Assembly: GCA_023412805.1 (NCBI GenBank)
Contig: JAEZRM010000058.1
Coordinates: forward strand, 1-53,926
DNA length: 53,926 nucleotides
Source: Pseudomonadota bacterium
GTDB lineage: Bacteria; Pseudomonadota; Alphaproteobacteria; Rhizobiales; Hyphomicrobiaceae
Direction: 5' to 3'
Below, piece after piece: positions 53,256-53,926 of this stretch; within the stretch, counting starts at the first letter, position 1, and the number at the start of each line of letters is the position of its first letter. The notes under the pieces were generated by a model. That model worked only from the letters and a program-made list of their open reading frames with translations. It made no database searches and was not told the origin of the DNA. The position numbers and the translations under genes are program-made.

Positions 53256-53926
53256 ATGCCCTTCCCGCCAGCGCGTATCGTCTGCCTGACCGAGGAGACC
53301 GTCGAGACCCTCTATCTCCTCGGCGAGGACGCGCGCATCGTCGGTGTTTCGGGTTACGCCGTGCGGCCCGCGCGCGTGCGCAAGGAGAAGCCGCGCGTCT
53401 CCGCCTTCATCAGCGCCGACATCCCGAAGATCCTCGCGCTCGAACCTGATCTCGTCCTCACCTTCTCCGATCTTCAGGCCGATATCGTTGCCAGCCTGAT
53501 CCGCGAGGGTGTCGCCGTCCACGCTTTCAACCACCGCACGGTTGCCGGTATCCTCGACATGATCCGCCTGCTCGCCGCCATGGTCGGCGTGAGCGCCAAG
53601 GGCGAAGCACTTGCAAAGGAGCTTGAAGCACGCCTTGACGGAGTTCGGCGTGATGCGGCCACACTGCCGCGCCGACCAAAGGTTTACTTCGAGGAATGGA
53701 ACGAGCCGATGATCAGCGGTATCGGCTGGGTTTCCGAGCTGATCGCCGTCGCCGGCGGTGTCGACATCTTCGGCGATCTCGCGCAGCGCAAATCCGCCCG
53801 CGAGCGGATTGTCACGCAAGATGCGGTCATTGCCGCCGCGCCGGACATTATTCTCGGATCATGGTGCGGCAAGAAATTCCGCCCCGAGCAGCTCCGCGGG
53901 CCGCCGGGGGTGGGGAGCAATAACGG
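53256..53926 (+). CDS. BtuF-like cobalamin-binding protein, truncated at the window end
   Basis: At least 223 residues of a class III periplasmic-binding-type domain (BtuF/FecB/FhuD superfamily): RIVCLTEETVETLYLLGEDARIVGVSGYA, then PKILALEPDLVLTF and VYFEEWNEPMISGIGWVSELIAVAGG, the pattern seen in proteins annotated as cobalamin-binding. No signal peptide is present, as in a group of apparently cytoplasmic BtuF-like proteins. It begins 12 bases after the preceding gene. The final residues (after FRPEQL) fall in G-rich sequence at the contig edge and do not look like the usual ARPGW segment, so the last about 20 bases may be erroneous. Confidence 0.85.
   Translation, partial: MPFPPARIVCLTEETVETLYLLGEDARIVGVSGYAVRPARVRKEKPRVSAFISADIPKILALEPDLVLTFSDLQADIVASLIREGVAVHAFNHRTVAGILDMIRLLAAMVGVSAKGEALAKELEARLDGVRRDAATLPRRPKVYFEEWNEPMISGIGWVSELIAVAGGVDIFGDLAQRKSARERIVTQDAVIAAAPDIILGSWCGKKFRPEQLRGPPGVGSNN

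Overview
This window is a high-GC stretch with chromosomal housekeeping content. It reads as an alphaproteobacterium, most likely order Hyphomicrobiales (Rhizobiales). The evidence is an IalB-family secreted protein, the F1-ATPase chaperone ATP12, two succinate dehydrogenase assembly factors (SdhE and the DUF1674/SDHAF4 type), a DUF1289 protein, the rplY-pth-ychF and recG/sdhE/mfd gene orders, and a perfect CtrA-type TTAA-N7-TTAA box. No rRNA, tRNA, insertion sequence, prophage or CRISPR array was seen. The window looks like a whole assembly contig: it opens with a 33-base C-rich low-complexity run next to a frameshifted gene, and it ends inside a gene with G-rich, doubtful sequence.

Layout. 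79-4985: a frameshifted metallo-beta-lactamase-fold hydrolase behind a quinone oxidoreductase, a YejA-like peptide-binding protein, and ialB. 5081-7690: ychF, pth and rplY (minus strand) with a hairpin/T-run leader. 8142-14364: a TolC-type outer membrane channel, tyrA/hisC overlapping by ATGA, a cupin, a DHA2 exporter and a PilZ protein. 14466-23346: prfC, a YbfB-type MFS protein, a small secreted protein, lnt, an acyl-CoA synthetase, an ornithine cyclodeaminase-like enzyme and a luciferase-like monooxygenase. 23494-31486: a structured element ahead of a HAD phosphatase/ATP12 pair, a TadG-like von Willebrand protein with the CtrA box, sdhAF4, htpX, rsmB and recG. 31727-38369: sdhE, mfd, an acidic-tailed small protein, an isolated nuoF and dusA.

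38517-53926 is dominated by vitamin B12. The plus strand carries cobU/cobP, cobQ, a threonine-phosphate decarboxylase and a two-domain DUF1289 protein, with cbiB on the minus strand between them. A cobalamin riboswitch (about 49914-50090, minus strand) heads a probable operon btuB-tonB-cobT-cobC-cobS plus an unassigned small membrane protein. Divergent to it is cbiZ (cobinamide amidohydrolase). The region closes with a Tat-exported kelch protein, an isocitrate lyase/PEP mutase-family enzyme and a truncated BtuF-like binding protein. Together these cover outer-membrane uptake, corrinoid remodelling, aminopropanol attachment and nucleotide-loop assembly. Corrin-ring synthesis, bluB, the cobalamin adenosyltransferase and btuCD are not in the window.

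The best candidates for undescribed biology are the unassigned membrane protein ending the riboswitch operon, the DUF1289 two-domain protein next to it, and the nested-hairpin element at 23494-23567.
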